DNA of 48,352 nt, taken from a bacterium. GTDB taxonomy: Bacteria > Patescibacteriota > UBA1384 > VFKW01. Where the stretch lies: contig JAUSIS010000013.1 of NCBI GenBank assembly GCA_030647355.1, positions 1 through 48,352 of the forward strand. Reading direction: 5' to 3'. The position numbers were made by a program, and so were the translations under genes. Positions 40,363 to 48,352 of the stretch are shown one piece after another. A model generated the notes under the pieces. The model had not been told where the DNA came from and did not search any database. It was given only the letters and a program-made list of their open reading frames with translations. Each line of letters starts with the position of its first letter. The stretch's first letter is position 1.

Positions 40363-41454
40363 TCACAGTTTAGACAATAATTCCTTAATATATTTCCAGC
40401 CAAATATGTAACCAAGCCCCAAGAGTACCAATATAACCGAAACTGTCAATAGAACCGTTGCAACCTTTTTCGATTTAATCTTTTTTAGTTGCTCGGGAGT
40501 ATAAGTACCATCTATCTGTATCGCCCCATACCTACCCTCACTCTCCTCTTTATCTTTATTTACCAGTGGAACAATAGGATTATCAATTGGCTTTGCCTGT
40601 CCAACAGTTGATGGATTATCATTTGGGGAAATACTTGATTCTCTGTGCCCTGCTTGCTCGGGACTCTTCGGCTGCTCACTTGAGAAATATCGCTGACCTC
40701 CATTCCCATCAGCCCCGTGAAGAAGCAAACCCGGTTGAGAATTCGAATTCAATTCATTTGGTTTGGAGAATTGTGACAACCCTTCAACCTGCTGCTTATT
40801 ACCCGGAATATTCACCTTAAAACTCTTTCCCGAGTCAATTACTTCACTATCTTTCATCAATTCTTCCCTAAAAGCCCCAATATCACTTCTGGAAGCGATA
40901 GTTGCTCCCACTTGCAACTTATCTTCAGATACTTTCTCCCGATCATCCAAAGTCTCTTTAGTATTCACATTCTTTATCGGTATGCTAGTACTACCTTCTT
41001 CCCTTGGGATAATAGACAAATTCACATCCTTACTTCGAATCAGCTGCTCATCCTTTATCCCCAAGGCCAAAGACACATCTTGCTTGCCCGTTGGCACGAT
41101 TTGTTCCTGTTTCTTCTCTAAAACCGGCAAAATCGTTGCCTCTTCATCCTTAACGACAATGCTTTTTTCTTCACTATCCTTTTCCAGAATGGATTCATGA
41201 AGCTCCTGGGCAGTAACCGGAGAGTCAGCTACCTCTTCTTTCCTTCCAATACTTAAGACAGAATGCCCATCCGGTCCATTGTCATCCTCATCATCACTAA
41301 CTTTATCGAAAGAAGAAACCCCGCTAGCTAGTTTACTAGCTGGTTTAATAGACACAACAATATTAGAGTTATCAGTATGACTCCCAAAATCGGAGTCTTG
41401 ATTTGGTTTTACAACCTTATCTTCTTCCAGTTCTTCTGGAGTTAAAATATTCAC
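40363..41454 (-). CDS. Hypothetical tail-anchored protein with long disordered region
   Basis: A 363-aa protein: about 310 residues of low-complexity, Ser/Asp/Glu/Lys-rich sequence with no predicted fold, then a hydrophobic span (VATVLLTVSVILVLLGLGYI, about 331-350) and a short charged tail. A single C-terminal membrane anchor leaves the long acidic part on one side of the membrane. GTG at 41454 follows AGGAGGGGTT. It is the last gene of the mnmA-ctpA-rplI-363-aa series. No family recognised. Confidence 0.75.
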   Translation of the reverse strand: MNILTPEELEEDKVVKPNQDSDFGSHTDNSNIVVSIKPASKLASGVSSFDKVSDDEDDNGPDGHSVLSIGRKEEVADSPVTAQELHESILEKDSEEKSIVVKDEEATILPVLEKKQEQIVPTGKQDVSLALGIKDEQLIRSKDVNLSIIPREEGSTSIPIKNVNTKETLDDREKVSEDKLQVGATIASRSDIGAFREELMKDSEVIDSGKSFKVNIPGNKQQVEGLSQFSKPNELNSNSQPGLLLHGADGNGGQRYFSSEQPKSPEQAGHRESSISPNDNPSTVGQAKPIDNPIVPLVNKDKEESEGRYGAIQIDGTYTPEQLKKIKSKKVATVLLTVSVILVLLGLGYIFGWKYIKELLSKL

Positions 41455-41493
41455 AACCCCTCCTAAACTGTATTAACTATATTGTAACACAAA

Positions 41494-41934
41494 CTAAATA
41501 TCTTTCTCGACCACAACCACAATGCTTGCATGTTTGCCATTAGAGAAAACCAATTCGACCTGATGCGAACCTGCTTGCTTAATCGGTACCCCAATTACTA
41601 AATCAGGAGAAACCCCATATTTTTCATTGACCTTTTTCTTAATTAATCCTTCACTCACCGATGCAAATAATTGATCTTTTTTATTGGTTCTTGCGGCAAT
41701 CGGTAGTGTAATCCCCTCAATTTCACTTATTGCTTTTTCCATTTCCTCCGACAGTTCTTTCTTCTTTAGTTGCCTCGACTCAACCTCTCTTAGGACCTTA
41801 TCGCTCCCTTGATCACCATACTGGACAGCCAATCCCTTAGGTAACAAATAATGCCTGGCAAAACCATCTTTGACTTGACAAATATCCCCAGAATTCCCAA
41901 CCTGCGGTACATTTTTTGTTAATACAACCTTCAT
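41494..41934 (-). CDS. rplI: 50S ribosomal protein bL9
   Basis: A 146-aa large-subunit protein. It starts with MKVVLTKNVPQVGNSGDICQ, continues with VKDGFARHYLLPKGLAVQYG, a central connecting helix and a C-terminal domain ending VVVVEKDI. Length is normal. bL9 is reported absent from many Parcubacteria and Microgenomates, so its presence is mildly informative. It is in the mnmA-ctpA-rplI order. Confidence 0.97.
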   Translation of the reverse strand: MKVVLTKNVPQVGNSGDICQVKDGFARHYLLPKGLAVQYGDQGSDKVLREVESRQLKKKELSEEMEKAISEIEGITLPIAARTNKKDQLFASVSEGLIKKKVNEKYGVSPDLVIGVPIKQAGSHQVELVFSNGKHASIVVVVEKDI

Positions 41935-41944
41935 AATACTTCCT

Positions 41945-43141
41945 TTACTTAAATTGCTCTAACGCTTTCGCCAATACTGGATCGGCCCCTGTTTCAGAAT
42001 CAGTCACTTTTATATCTGGTTCAACACCCATTCCGTCAATCGGCCGGCCCATAGGTGTCAGCCATTTTGCTATTGTCACTTTAACAGAAGAGCCATCCGG
42101 CAGAGGAATTAGATCTTGTACCGATCCCTTTCCAAAAGTCTTCTCACCTATAATAATACCTCGCTTATAATCCTGTATTGCCCCAGCAAAAATTTCACTG
42201 GCAGAAGCCGAGCCTCCGTTAACTAATACAACTAACTCTGTATTCAATAATATAGATTTCTGGGACGTTCGATCTTTTTCAATATGACCGTCCTTATACT
42301 TCCTCTGCACCACAACGCCCGATTTTACCATTAAGCTAGTCATATCAACCGCTGTATCGAGTAAACCCCCTGGATTGTTTCTCAAATCTATAATAATCCC
42401 TGACGCTTTCTTTTGGGATAAATCATTTATCGCCTGCTTAAACAACCCAAATGTATCTTCACCGAACTGGCTGACTTTTATATATCCAATATTTCCCTCT
42501 TTTACATCCCACTTCACACTTTTTACTGTGATAATACTTCTGGTTATCTTAAACCCTAGAGGATCCTGCGTTCCCTCCCTTATCACCTTAAGTGTCAAAT
42601 CAGTCCCCGATTTTCCTCGCATCATCTTAACAGCTTGCTCGACTGACATTTCTGCTGTTGATTTATTATTTATCTCGACAATAATATCTTGGGCTTTCAG
42701 CCCAGCTTTCTGTGCCGGTGAACTCTCAAGCGGCGATACTATTGTGATCATACCGTCTTTTGAGGTAACTTCGATTCCGATCCCATCAAAGTGACCGCTG
42801 ATATCTTCTCTGAATTGATCATTTATATCAGCCGGTAAGTACGTAGTATAAGGATCATCCAAACTGTTCACCATTCCGCCAATTGCCCCGTCAACCATCT
42901 TTTTTTCATCTAACTTCCCTACATAGTTCTTCTCGACTGAATCCCAAGCCTCCCAAAACAAAGAAAAATCAATTTTTTCAGATTTACCCTTAGTGATATT
43001 ATAGAGATTCCCCTTAATTGAGCCGACCTCTCCATCCCTAGCCACCAGAAAACCGAGTGAAAAAAAGATTGCACAAGTAATCAAAATTAGTATCGTTTGA
43101 AAAATATTCCTATAGAATCGAGTCTTTTGTTTTGGTTCCAT
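41945..43141 (-). CDS. C-terminal processing serine protease (CtpA, S41 family)
   Basis: A 398-aa membrane-anchored tail-specific protease. The N-terminal anchor spans about residues 14-33, a PDZ domain (SSPAQKAGLKAQDIIVEI) lies at about 115-195, and the catalytic core has VLVNGGSASASEIFAGAIQ with the nucleophile serine and GEKTFGKGSVQ with the catalytic lysine. It trims C-termini of exported proteins or activates hydrolases. ATG at 43141 follows GGAGAGTG. Confidence 0.95.
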   Translation of the reverse strand: MEPKQKTRFYRNIFQTILILITCAIFFSLGFLVARDGEVGSIKGNLYNITKGKSEKIDFSLFWEAWDSVEKNYVGKLDEKKMVDGAIGGMVNSLDDPYTTYLPADINDQFREDISGHFDGIGIEVTSKDGMITIVSPLESSPAQKAGLKAQDIIVEINNKSTAEMSVEQAVKMMRGKSGTDLTLKVIREGTQDPLGFKITRSIITVKSVKWDVKEGNIGYIKVSQFGEDTFGLFKQAINDLSQKKASGIIIDLRNNPGGLLDTAVDMTSLMVKSGVVVQRKYKDGHIEKDRTSQKSILLNTELVVLVNGGSASASEIFAGAIQDYKRGIIIGEKTFGKGSVQDLIPLPDGSSVKVTIAKWLTPMGRPIDGMGVEPDIKVTDSETGADPVLAKALEQFK

Positions 43142-43154
43142 CACTCTCCAAATC

Positions 43155-44258
43155 TTATTTACTTCCGGAAATTATCCCCCCGCCTATTAGTTTATCCTGA
43201 TTGTAAAAAACCGCTGATTGTCCTGGGGTAATGGCTCTCTGGGGTTCTTGAAAGCTAACTTTAATCTTACCATTTCCACAAGACGCAAGTAGAGCTTTTC
43301 TGGGTTTATGACCATACCGTATAGCAACCTCAAAATTACACGGTAATTTTGGCTTTTCAGCTATCCAATGGATATTATCGCAAATAAGTGAGCAAGCGTA
43401 AAGTGAACTATCGCCAGAAACAACCAAAGTATTAGTTTTTAATATCTTATCTTTCACATACAAAACTGGAATATCTCCGTCTGGCCAATTTATCCTATCA
43501 ACACCTAGCCTCTGGCCAATAGTATAAAAATAGACCCCTTCATGTTGAGCAATAACTGATCCATCCTCCAAAGCCACCGGTCCCGGTTTAGCATCAATCC
43601 TTGTCTTGAGAAATTTCCTTACTTTAATCAGCCCAATAAAACAAATGCCCTGACTATCTTTTTTGCCCGCTGTCGGCAAACCAAATTTTTTTGCTAACTT
43701 CCGTACTTCTTGTTTAGTCATCTCTCCTACTGGAAATAATATATCACTAAGCTCTTCTTGACCTAGGAGCCAAAGAAAATATGACTGATCTTTTTCACCA
43801 TCCAAACCCTTGTATAAATGAACTAAACCGGAAGATTCATCTTTAATTACCCGAGCATAATGACCGGTAGCAATGTAGTCACCCCCCAGTTCCTTAGCTT
43901 TTCGCCTAAAAACATCAAATTTTATCTCTTTATTGCACATCACATCGGGATTTGGAGTTCTGCCGGATGCATATTCTTCAAAAAAATATTCAACAACTTT
44001 CTCATAGTATTCTTTTTCGAAATTAAATGTATAACTGGGAATATTCAGCTTATCGCACACTTTTCTCATATCTTTTTGATCTTCCGCCCATGGACAAATT
44101 CCATTTACAGCTTGTCCCCAGTTACGCATAAAGACACCGATCACATTATAACCAGCTTCCTTGAGCAATGCAGCCGCGACAGACGAATCCACCCCCCCAC
44201 TCATCGCCACAACAACAGTCTTCCCTGCGCCCAATTGCCTACCTTTGCTTATTACCAC
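43155..44258 (-). CDS. mnmA: tRNA-specific 2-thiouridylase
   Basis: A 367-aa enzyme that makes 2-thiouridine at wobble position 34 of tRNA-Lys, -Glu and -Gln. The ATP-binding PP-loop is SGGVDSSVAAALLKEAG, the catalytic cysteines lie in NPDVMCNKEIKF and DSQGICFIG, and the KDQSYFLWLLG tRNA-binding motif is present. The start may be GTG at 44258, five bases after AAAGG; a GTG at 44264 is an alternative. iscS at 46260 supplies the persulfide sulfur in this pathway. Confidence 0.95.
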   Translation of the reverse strand: MVISKGRQLGAGKTVVVAMSGGVDSSVAAALLKEAGYNVIGVFMRNWGQAVNGICPWAEDQKDMRKVCDKLNIPSYTFNFEKEYYEKVVEYFFEEYASGRTPNPDVMCNKEIKFDVFRRKAKELGGDYIATGHYARVIKDESSGLVHLYKGLDGEKDQSYFLWLLGQEELSDILFPVGEMTKQEVRKLAKKFGLPTAGKKDSQGICFIGLIKVRKFLKTRIDAKPGPVALEDGSVIAQHEGVYFYTIGQRLGVDRINWPDGDIPVLYVKDKILKTNTLVVSGDSSLYACSLICDNIHWIAEKPKLPCNFEVAIRYGHKPRKALLASCGNGKIKVSFQEPQRAITPGQSAVFYNQDKLIGGGIISGSK

Positions 44259-44456
44259 AATCACCTTTCGTTTACATATTGTAACATTTTATACCTGAAA
44301 AATAAACCCAATACTAAGTCGCTCTACGGCAATTTGATCTCAATCGTAAATTCATCTAAAAAAAATGCCAAATATAAATGATAACTATAGTTTAACCCGA
44401 TGACTAAAAAAACCTAAACATGTAAATTACTTTTGTAAGATAAGAAAGGAGTTTTT

Positions 44457-44660
44457 ATGGAAGAGAGCTATCCAAAAGATCAAATAGAAGATAGAAAGAC
44501 AAACAAAGAGGAACCACAAACATCAGAAGAACAAGAAAAGTTCGAGCGAGAATATTACAATTCGGCTGTTATTTCAAGAACAACTAATATTATAGGTTGG
44601 ACAATCGCCACTATTCTTTTTATCATTGCAATTTGGCTCCTCTGGGCCGCACTTCGATGA
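44457..44660 (+). CDS. Small single-span membrane protein
   Basis: A 67-aa protein: a highly charged N-terminal 35 residues and a hydrophobic C-terminal span (about 45-64) ending in LLWAALR. ATG at 44457 follows AGAAAGGAG. It is 30 bases upstream of another single-span protein in the same direction. No family recognised; the design is that of a tail-anchored protein. Confidence 0.7.
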   Translation: MEESYPKDQIEDRKTNKEEPQTSEEQEKFEREYYNSAVISRTTNIIGWTIATILFIIAIWLLWAALR

Positions 44661-44690
44661 AATATCATTCCTAACCGCAACAGGATGAAT

Positions 44691-45251
44691 ATGAAAATTG
44701 CCTTAAATTCGATATACAATCCGATTTTCCCTTCTCGGGAAACCATAAGGGACTTCTTCTCCCTTCCTACTTTCATTTTTATTAGTATCCTAGTGTTAAT
44801 AACGGTTGGTTTTTGGAACATGTATAACAAAGAATACCCAACCCAACCGACTCCATTAGAGCCGAATATGTACAGCACAATCAGAGACATTACAAACTCA
44901 AAAGATATCATATTAAATCAATCCGTCACGTTAGGAAATGTGGGCATTATTGATAAAATACAAGAAAATTCATTTATTGTAAGCGACGGAGAAAGCATTC
45001 TACTCGTTATCGTTCCAAAGCAAATAAGTCAAGATACTGTCACCCAAAAAATATCTAAGATACCCGAATTTTTCACCATTAGAGGAAAAATTCGGGCTTT
45101 AGATGAAAATGCGATTCACAAATATCAGCTTTCCCTAGATAACAACCCCTTAGTAAAAAAACAAAAACTCTATTTAGAAATAAGCCAAGCGCCAGAGATC
45201 AACTTCTTAAATCCAGAAGACGAACTCTGGAATTCGGCTGAATCTATTTAA
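44691..45251 (+). CDS. Hypothetical single-span membrane protein with beta-rich ectodomain
   Basis: A 186-aa protein with one hydrophobic segment (about residues 24-45, TFIFISILVLITVGFW) followed by a beta-rich domain with alternating hydrophobic residues (VGIIDKIQENSFIVSDGESI, LLVIVPKQ, FFTIRGKIRAL), resembling an OB-like or stomatin-type small barrel. I choose ATG 44691 because AGGA lies five bases upstream; ATG 44685 overlaps it. Convergent with the CvpA-CAP gene. Function unknown. Confidence 0.75.
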   Translation: MKIALNSIYNPIFPSRETIRDFFSLPTFIFISILVLITVGFWNMYNKEYPTQPTPLEPNMYSTIRDITNSKDIILNQSVTLGNVGIIDKIQENSFIVSDGESILLVIVPKQISQDTVTQKISKIPEFFTIRGKIRALDENAIHKYQLSLDNNPLVKKQKLYLEISQAPEINFLNPEDELWNSAESI

Positions 45252-45253
45252 CA

Positions 45254-46249
45254 TCAATCCTTGAATTCCTGAACAAACATCTTCCCATAAATTCCCCCAT
45301 CGATAACTCCTATCCCTACATGACCAAAGCTCGATTCCAAAATATTTGCTCGATGGCCCGGCGAATTCATTAGGCCATTATGTGCCAACAAAACAGTCGG
45401 CGCCAAAGCCAAATTCTCACCTGCCACTTGATATCCAATACCTGCTTCAGCCATTCTGTCAAAAGGAGTTTCACCGTCGGGAGATATGTGAGCAAAATAT
45501 CCGCGTTGAAACATATCGCGCGCATGCGTCCGAGCTAAATTCTGAAGCTGATCATCTGATATTAAAATTGATAATCCTCTTGTGGTCCTTCCATTATTGA
45601 CTAATTCCAACATTTTCGCCTCCGCTACCTGATCCACTTTCACATCGGTTGTTTTGTACCCCAAATGAAGTACTTCGGTGGGCTCTAGGATCCTGCCAGT
45701 AATTGAAGGACTCTCTTGCTTCAGCGGATTAACCGTTAAGAATGTAACCATCTCATTAGCAGCGCTACCAAAAGACTGCGAGACTACAGAATCTAGGTAT
45801 CCTCCCTTATTCACCATGCGACTGCCAATCGCCGAGTTATTAATTATGTCTCTCACCTTCGATGATATTGGCATTATGGTAATAAAAAGCAGGATTAGAG
45901 CAATAAATACTATCCCTCTGCAAAAAGAAATAAAGATCCCTCCGATTTTATTACCAAGTGATTCCTGTAATTCCTTAGCTAAAGATAGATGTAAGAATTT
46001 TTTTACAACCGATAGAATCAACTGAACCCCAAACCAAACAACCACAAAACCAAACGCCGGACCATAAACCTTTGGCAATCCCAACCAAAGAGCTACCTGG
46101 TGGCCAACAGGTCCGCACAAATAAAAAGCAGTAACAATGGCGATAATAAATACAACAAGCTCGGCAATAATATTCATAAAACCTCTTCTATATCCATCGT
46201 AAAGATAATAAATTAAGCCGGCAATGATCACTAAATCCAAATAATTCAA
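45254..46249 (-). CDS. CvpA-CAP (SCP/YkwD-type) fusion membrane protein
   Basis: A 331-aa protein. Residues 1-170 form a CvpA-like module with about four hydrophobic spans (YYLYDGYRRGFMNIIAELVV at the start), and residues about 210-331 form a CAP/SCP domain: LVNNGRTTRGL, ARTHARDMFQRGYFAHISPD with histidine, VAGENLALAP with the glutamate, SPGHRANILE with the second histidine, and GHVGIGV. The CAP domain is thus displayed outside the membrane. TTG at 46249 is five bases after AGGAGG. Stand-alone CAP and CvpA proteins are common. It is co-directional with iscS, ten bases downstream of it. Confidence 0.93.
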   Translation of the reverse strand: MNYLDLVIIAGLIYYLYDGYRRGFMNIIAELVVFIIAIVTAFYLCGPVGHQVALWLGLPKVYGPAFGFVVVWFGVQLILSVVKKFLHLSLAKELQESLGNKIGGIFISFCRGIVFIALILLFITIMPISSKVRDIINNSAIGSRMVNKGGYLDSVVSQSFGSAANEMVTFLTVNPLKQESPSITGRILEPTEVLHLGYKTTDVKVDQVAEAKMLELVNNGRTTRGLSILISDDQLQNLARTHARDMFQRGYFAHISPDGETPFDRMAEAGIGYQVAGENLALAPTVLLAHNGLMNSPGHRANILESSFGHVGIGVIDGGIYGKMFVQEFKD

Positions 46250-46259
46250 TTTATCCTCC

Positions 46260-47453
46260 TTACTTCTTCCCCCGTGAGATTATTTCAAAAACTTTCTCTA
46301 TTACAACGTCTATACTGTTTTCAGTCAACAAGTCATTAAAGCAAAACCTAATTGCACCTCCGTCATAGGGAGACTGCAAATCAATTGCCCTCATAACTTC
46401 CGATTTTTCTTGACTCCCGGAACTGCAAGCCGCTCCGCTTGAAACGCATATATTTACAAGATCTAAATTGATTACCACGCTAACAGAATCCCAGTTTGGA
46501 AAAACTACCGATGATATGCCCGGACTTCTCAAAGTATCCTTACCAACAATCATTATATCGGGTAGTTTACTGGTTAAACTTTTCTCAAAATACGCCTTGA
46601 GCGATGCCACTTTCTCCGCTTTTCCTTTCCAAAAATTTCTAGATACAATAGTCAATGCGTTTGCCATACCGACAATACCAGCAACATTCTCCGTCCCAGG
46701 CCGCATACCAAGCTCCTGACCACCTCCAAACATGAGCGGTAATAAATCAATACCGCGTTTAACATACAAAAGCCCCACTCCCTTTGGTCCACCAAATTTA
46801 TGGGCAGATAAGCTCATCAAATCAACATTCAGCTCATTGGTTTTCAAGGAAAAATATTCCGGAGCTTGTACGGCATCCGTATGAAAGACGATTGTACTTC
46901 CTCTAGTCGAATTAATTTCTTTAATCTTCTCGCCTATCTTTTGGATCGGCTGAACGGTTCCTATCTCGTTACTGACATAAATTACACTTACCAAAATGGT
47001 TTCTGGCCTAATTGCTTTTTCGACATCCTCCAAAGCGACTAATCCACTCGGAAGTACCGGCAGGTAAGTTACCGTAACTTCACTATTATCTTCTAGCTCT
47101 TTAATGGCAGCTAAAACTGCACTATGCTCTAACCGAGTTGTAATTATATGAGGCAACCCGCCTTCACCCTTCCTCTTAGCAGCCCTAACAACACCAAAAA
47201 TTGCTAAATTATCACTTTCCGTCCCTCCGGAAGTAAAATAAAGCTCTTGTTCGTCGCAACCCAGAATCTTAGTTATATCTTCTCTTGCATTATCCAGTGC
47301 CGATTTTGCTCTTCTACCAATAGCATGTACTGATGAAGGATTTCCAAATGCCGCTTCAAAATAAGGCGCCATTGCCATAATTACCTCGGGTCTAACTGGC
47401 GTGGTCGCAGCATAATCCATATAGATTACATTTTTTTCTAATTTGCTCATCAT
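46260..47453 (-). CDS. iscS: Cysteine desulfurase (IscS/NifS type)
   Basis: A PLP enzyme of about 397 aa that takes sulfur from cysteine for Fe-S clusters and tRNA thiolation. It has YMDYAATTPVRPEV, the PLP histidine region FTSGGTESDN, the PLP lysine in SAHKFGGPKG, and the active-site cysteine in SSGAACSSGS. With mnmA nearby, tRNA 2-thiouridine synthesis is a likely use. There are two adjacent ATG codons (47453 and 47450); the promoter at 47458-47487 places transcription start near the second, so the mRNA is probably leaderless. Confidence 0.96.
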   Translation of the reverse strand: MMSKLEKNVIYMDYAATTPVRPEVIMAMAPYFEAAFGNPSSVHAIGRRAKSALDNAREDITKILGCDEQELYFTSGGTESDNLAIFGVVRAAKRKGEGGLPHIITTRLEHSAVLAAIKELEDNSEVTVTYLPVLPSGLVALEDVEKAIRPETILVSVIYVSNEIGTVQPIQKIGEKIKEINSTRGSTIVFHTDAVQAPEYFSLKTNELNVDLMSLSAHKFGGPKGVGLLYVKRGIDLLPLMFGGGQELGMRPGTENVAGIVGMANALTIVSRNFWKGKAEKVASLKAYFEKSLTSKLPDIMIVGKDTLRSPGISSVVFPNWDSVSVVINLDLVNICVSSGAACSSGSQEKSEVMRAIDLQSPYDGGAIRFCFNDLLTENSIDVVIEKVFEIISRGKK

Positions 47454-47457
47454 TATA

Positions 47458-47487
47458 ATTATACAATTAACTAAGCCCAGCTAACAA
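47458..47487 (-). promoter_or_regulatory. iscS promoter (leaderless)
   Basis: The -35 TTGTTA (47482-47487), an 18-base spacer and a perfect TATAAT -10 (47458-47463). Seven to eight bases further is the second ATG of iscS. Confidence 0.65.
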
Positions 47488-47506
47488 GATAAGATATTAT
47501 GTCTAT

Positions 47507-47535
47507 TTGAAATGTTTAATAAATTACAATACTAT
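47507..47535 (+). promoter_or_regulatory. gpmI promoter
   Basis: The -35 TTGAAA (47507-47512), a 17-base spacer and the -10 TACTAT (47530-47535). The start codon is at 47552 behind AGGAGGGG. Confidence 0.65.
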
Positions 47536-47551
47536 GGACTAGGAGGGGACG

Positions 47552-48352
47552 ATGCGACAACCCAAAGTGATTTTAATAGTACTTGATGGCTGGGGTTATA
47601 GTCTCACCAAAGACGGCAATGCTATTCTAAATGCTAAAAAACCAACTTTTGATTATTTATGGGACAATTTTCCTCATATCCTAATGAGCGCTTCCGGCGA
47701 AGAAGTCGGCCTGCCTTGGGGAGAACTGGGTGGATCCGAAGTTGGCCACTTAACAATCGGTAGTGGACGCATCCTCTACCAGAATCTACCGCGTATCACC
47801 CAAGCCATCAATGATAAAACTTTTTATAAAAATGAATATCTAAACAAGGCCATAGCAAATGCCGAAATTAAAAAAACTAATCTTCATCTGATAGGTTTAG
47901 TCAGTTCTGGCGGAGTTCATAGTCATATTTCCCACATCGAAGCCATCTTACATTTAATTAAAACTAAACATTTCACCGGCAAAACCTTCATCCATATGAT
48001 TACCGATGGTCGTGATACCCCCCAAAAAAGCGCCGGTATGTTCTTAGAAAAAATTCAAGATATTATTAACGAACTGAAGTTAGATGCCCATTTCTCGACT
48101 CTAATAGGCCGATATTATGCTATGGATCGCGATCACCATTGGGACAGAACTCGAGTTGCCTATTCGGCTATAGTAGAAGCCAAGGGCTACCAAGCTAATT
48201 CTGCCCAAGAAGCAATCAAACAAGCATATGATCGCTCGGAAACCGATGAATTCATAAAGCCGACAATAATATTAAATAAATTTAGAAAAAAGAGTCTATT
48301 TACCAATCTTCTGAATAAAGATAAAGGCGAAACTGCCGAATTCACGCCAGTT
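47552..48352 (+). CDS. gpmI: 2,3-bisphosphoglycerate-independent phosphoglycerate mutase (3' end beyond the window)
   Basis: At least 267 codons run from ATG 47552 to the window edge without a stop. The protein starts MRQPKVILIVLDGWGYSL with the metal-binding Asp, continues with the catalytic serine in LGGSEVGHLTIGSGR (usually GNSEVGH), GGVHSHISHIEAI, HMITDGRDTPQKS and IGRYYAMDRDHHWDR. This family isomerises 3- and 2-phosphoglycerate using Mn or Zn. The full protein should be about 510 aa. It is in the opposite direction to iscS. With pgk and tpiA it completes lower glycolysis to 2-phosphoglycerate. Confidence 0.95.
   Translation, partial: MRQPKVILIVLDGWGYSLTKDGNAILNAKKPTFDYLWDNFPHILMSASGEEVGLPWGELGGSEVGHLTIGSGRILYQNLPRITQAINDKTFYKNEYLNKAIANAEIKKTNLHLIGLVSSGGVHSHISHIEAILHLIKTKHFTGKTFIHMITDGRDTPQKSAGMFLEKIQDIINELKLDAHFSTLIGRYYAMDRDHHWDRTRVAYSAIVEAKGYQANSAQEAIKQAYDRSETDEFIKPTIILNKFRKKSLFTNLLNKDKGETAEFTPV

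Overview
The window looks like a chromosomal segment of a Candidate Phyla Radiation (Patescibacteria) bacterium. The reasons are: a 16S rRNA gene swollen to about 2.95 kb by introns and intervening sequences that carry homing-endonuclease ORFs; shortened core proteins (EF-Ts of 152 aa, RF1 of 300 aa); dense AT-rich operons of translation, glycolysis and proteolysis genes; and many small membrane proteins with no recognisable family. TGA is used as a stop codon (prfA, the purE-like gene), so the code is not the UGA-Gly code of Gracilibacteria. bL9 is present; it is reported missing from many Microgenomates and Parcubacteria, which weakly argues against those groups. I do not assign a phylum.

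Layout. 1-6 kb: small hypothetical genes, tRNA-Ala(TGC), tRNA-Ile(GAT), two tRNA remnants interrupted by palindromes, a membrane-anchored Clp ATPase operon and two GIY-YIG genes, one bracketed by a 19-bp inverted repeat. 6-10.3 kb: a run of GC-richer, single-gene transcription units, each with its own promoter, G-rich Shine-Dalgarno and terminator (MobA-like, PurE-like and unknown proteins). 10.3-14.3 kb: the 16S rRNA gene (minus strand) with a group I intron (LAGLIDADG ORF), a probable group II intron, an ORF-bearing h6 insertion and an extended h10, enclosed by a processing stem, behind two tandem promoters and with no 23S or tRNA in the window. 14.3-20.4 kb: tig-clpP-small membrane protein, pgk, tpiA. 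20.4-24.5 kb: rpmE-rpsB-tsf-pyrH-frr-rseP. 24.7-26.4 kb: prfA-prmC. 26.4-34.0 kb: a long minus-strand operon gatC-gatA-cyclophilin-HEPN-like-gatB-two pilins-mscS-small membrane protein-htrA. 34.2-37.8 kb: STAS protein, ligA, plsX-like. 37.9-48.4 kb: lemA, htpX, polysaccharide deacetylase, mnmA-ctpA-rplI, two small membrane proteins, iscS with a CvpA-CAP fusion, and the start of gpmI.

How the genes fit together. The core operons give a minimal translation set (aa-tRNA amidotransferase GatCAB, S2/EF-Ts/RRF/RF1/PrmC, L9, L31, MnmA with IscS for tRNA thiolation), lower glycolysis (pgk, tpiA, gpmI) and an envelope proteolysis set (ClpP, Clp ATPase, RseP, HtrA, HtpX, CtpA). Superimposed on this is a second compositional class: isolated GC-rich genes with near-consensus promoters and extended Shine-Dalgarno sequences. 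Several core genes (ligA, tig, iscS) instead look leaderless. The most unusual parts of the window are the multiply interrupted 16S gene, the single-gene cassettes, the palindrome-interrupted tRNA remnants and a deacetylase that seems to start at AUA.
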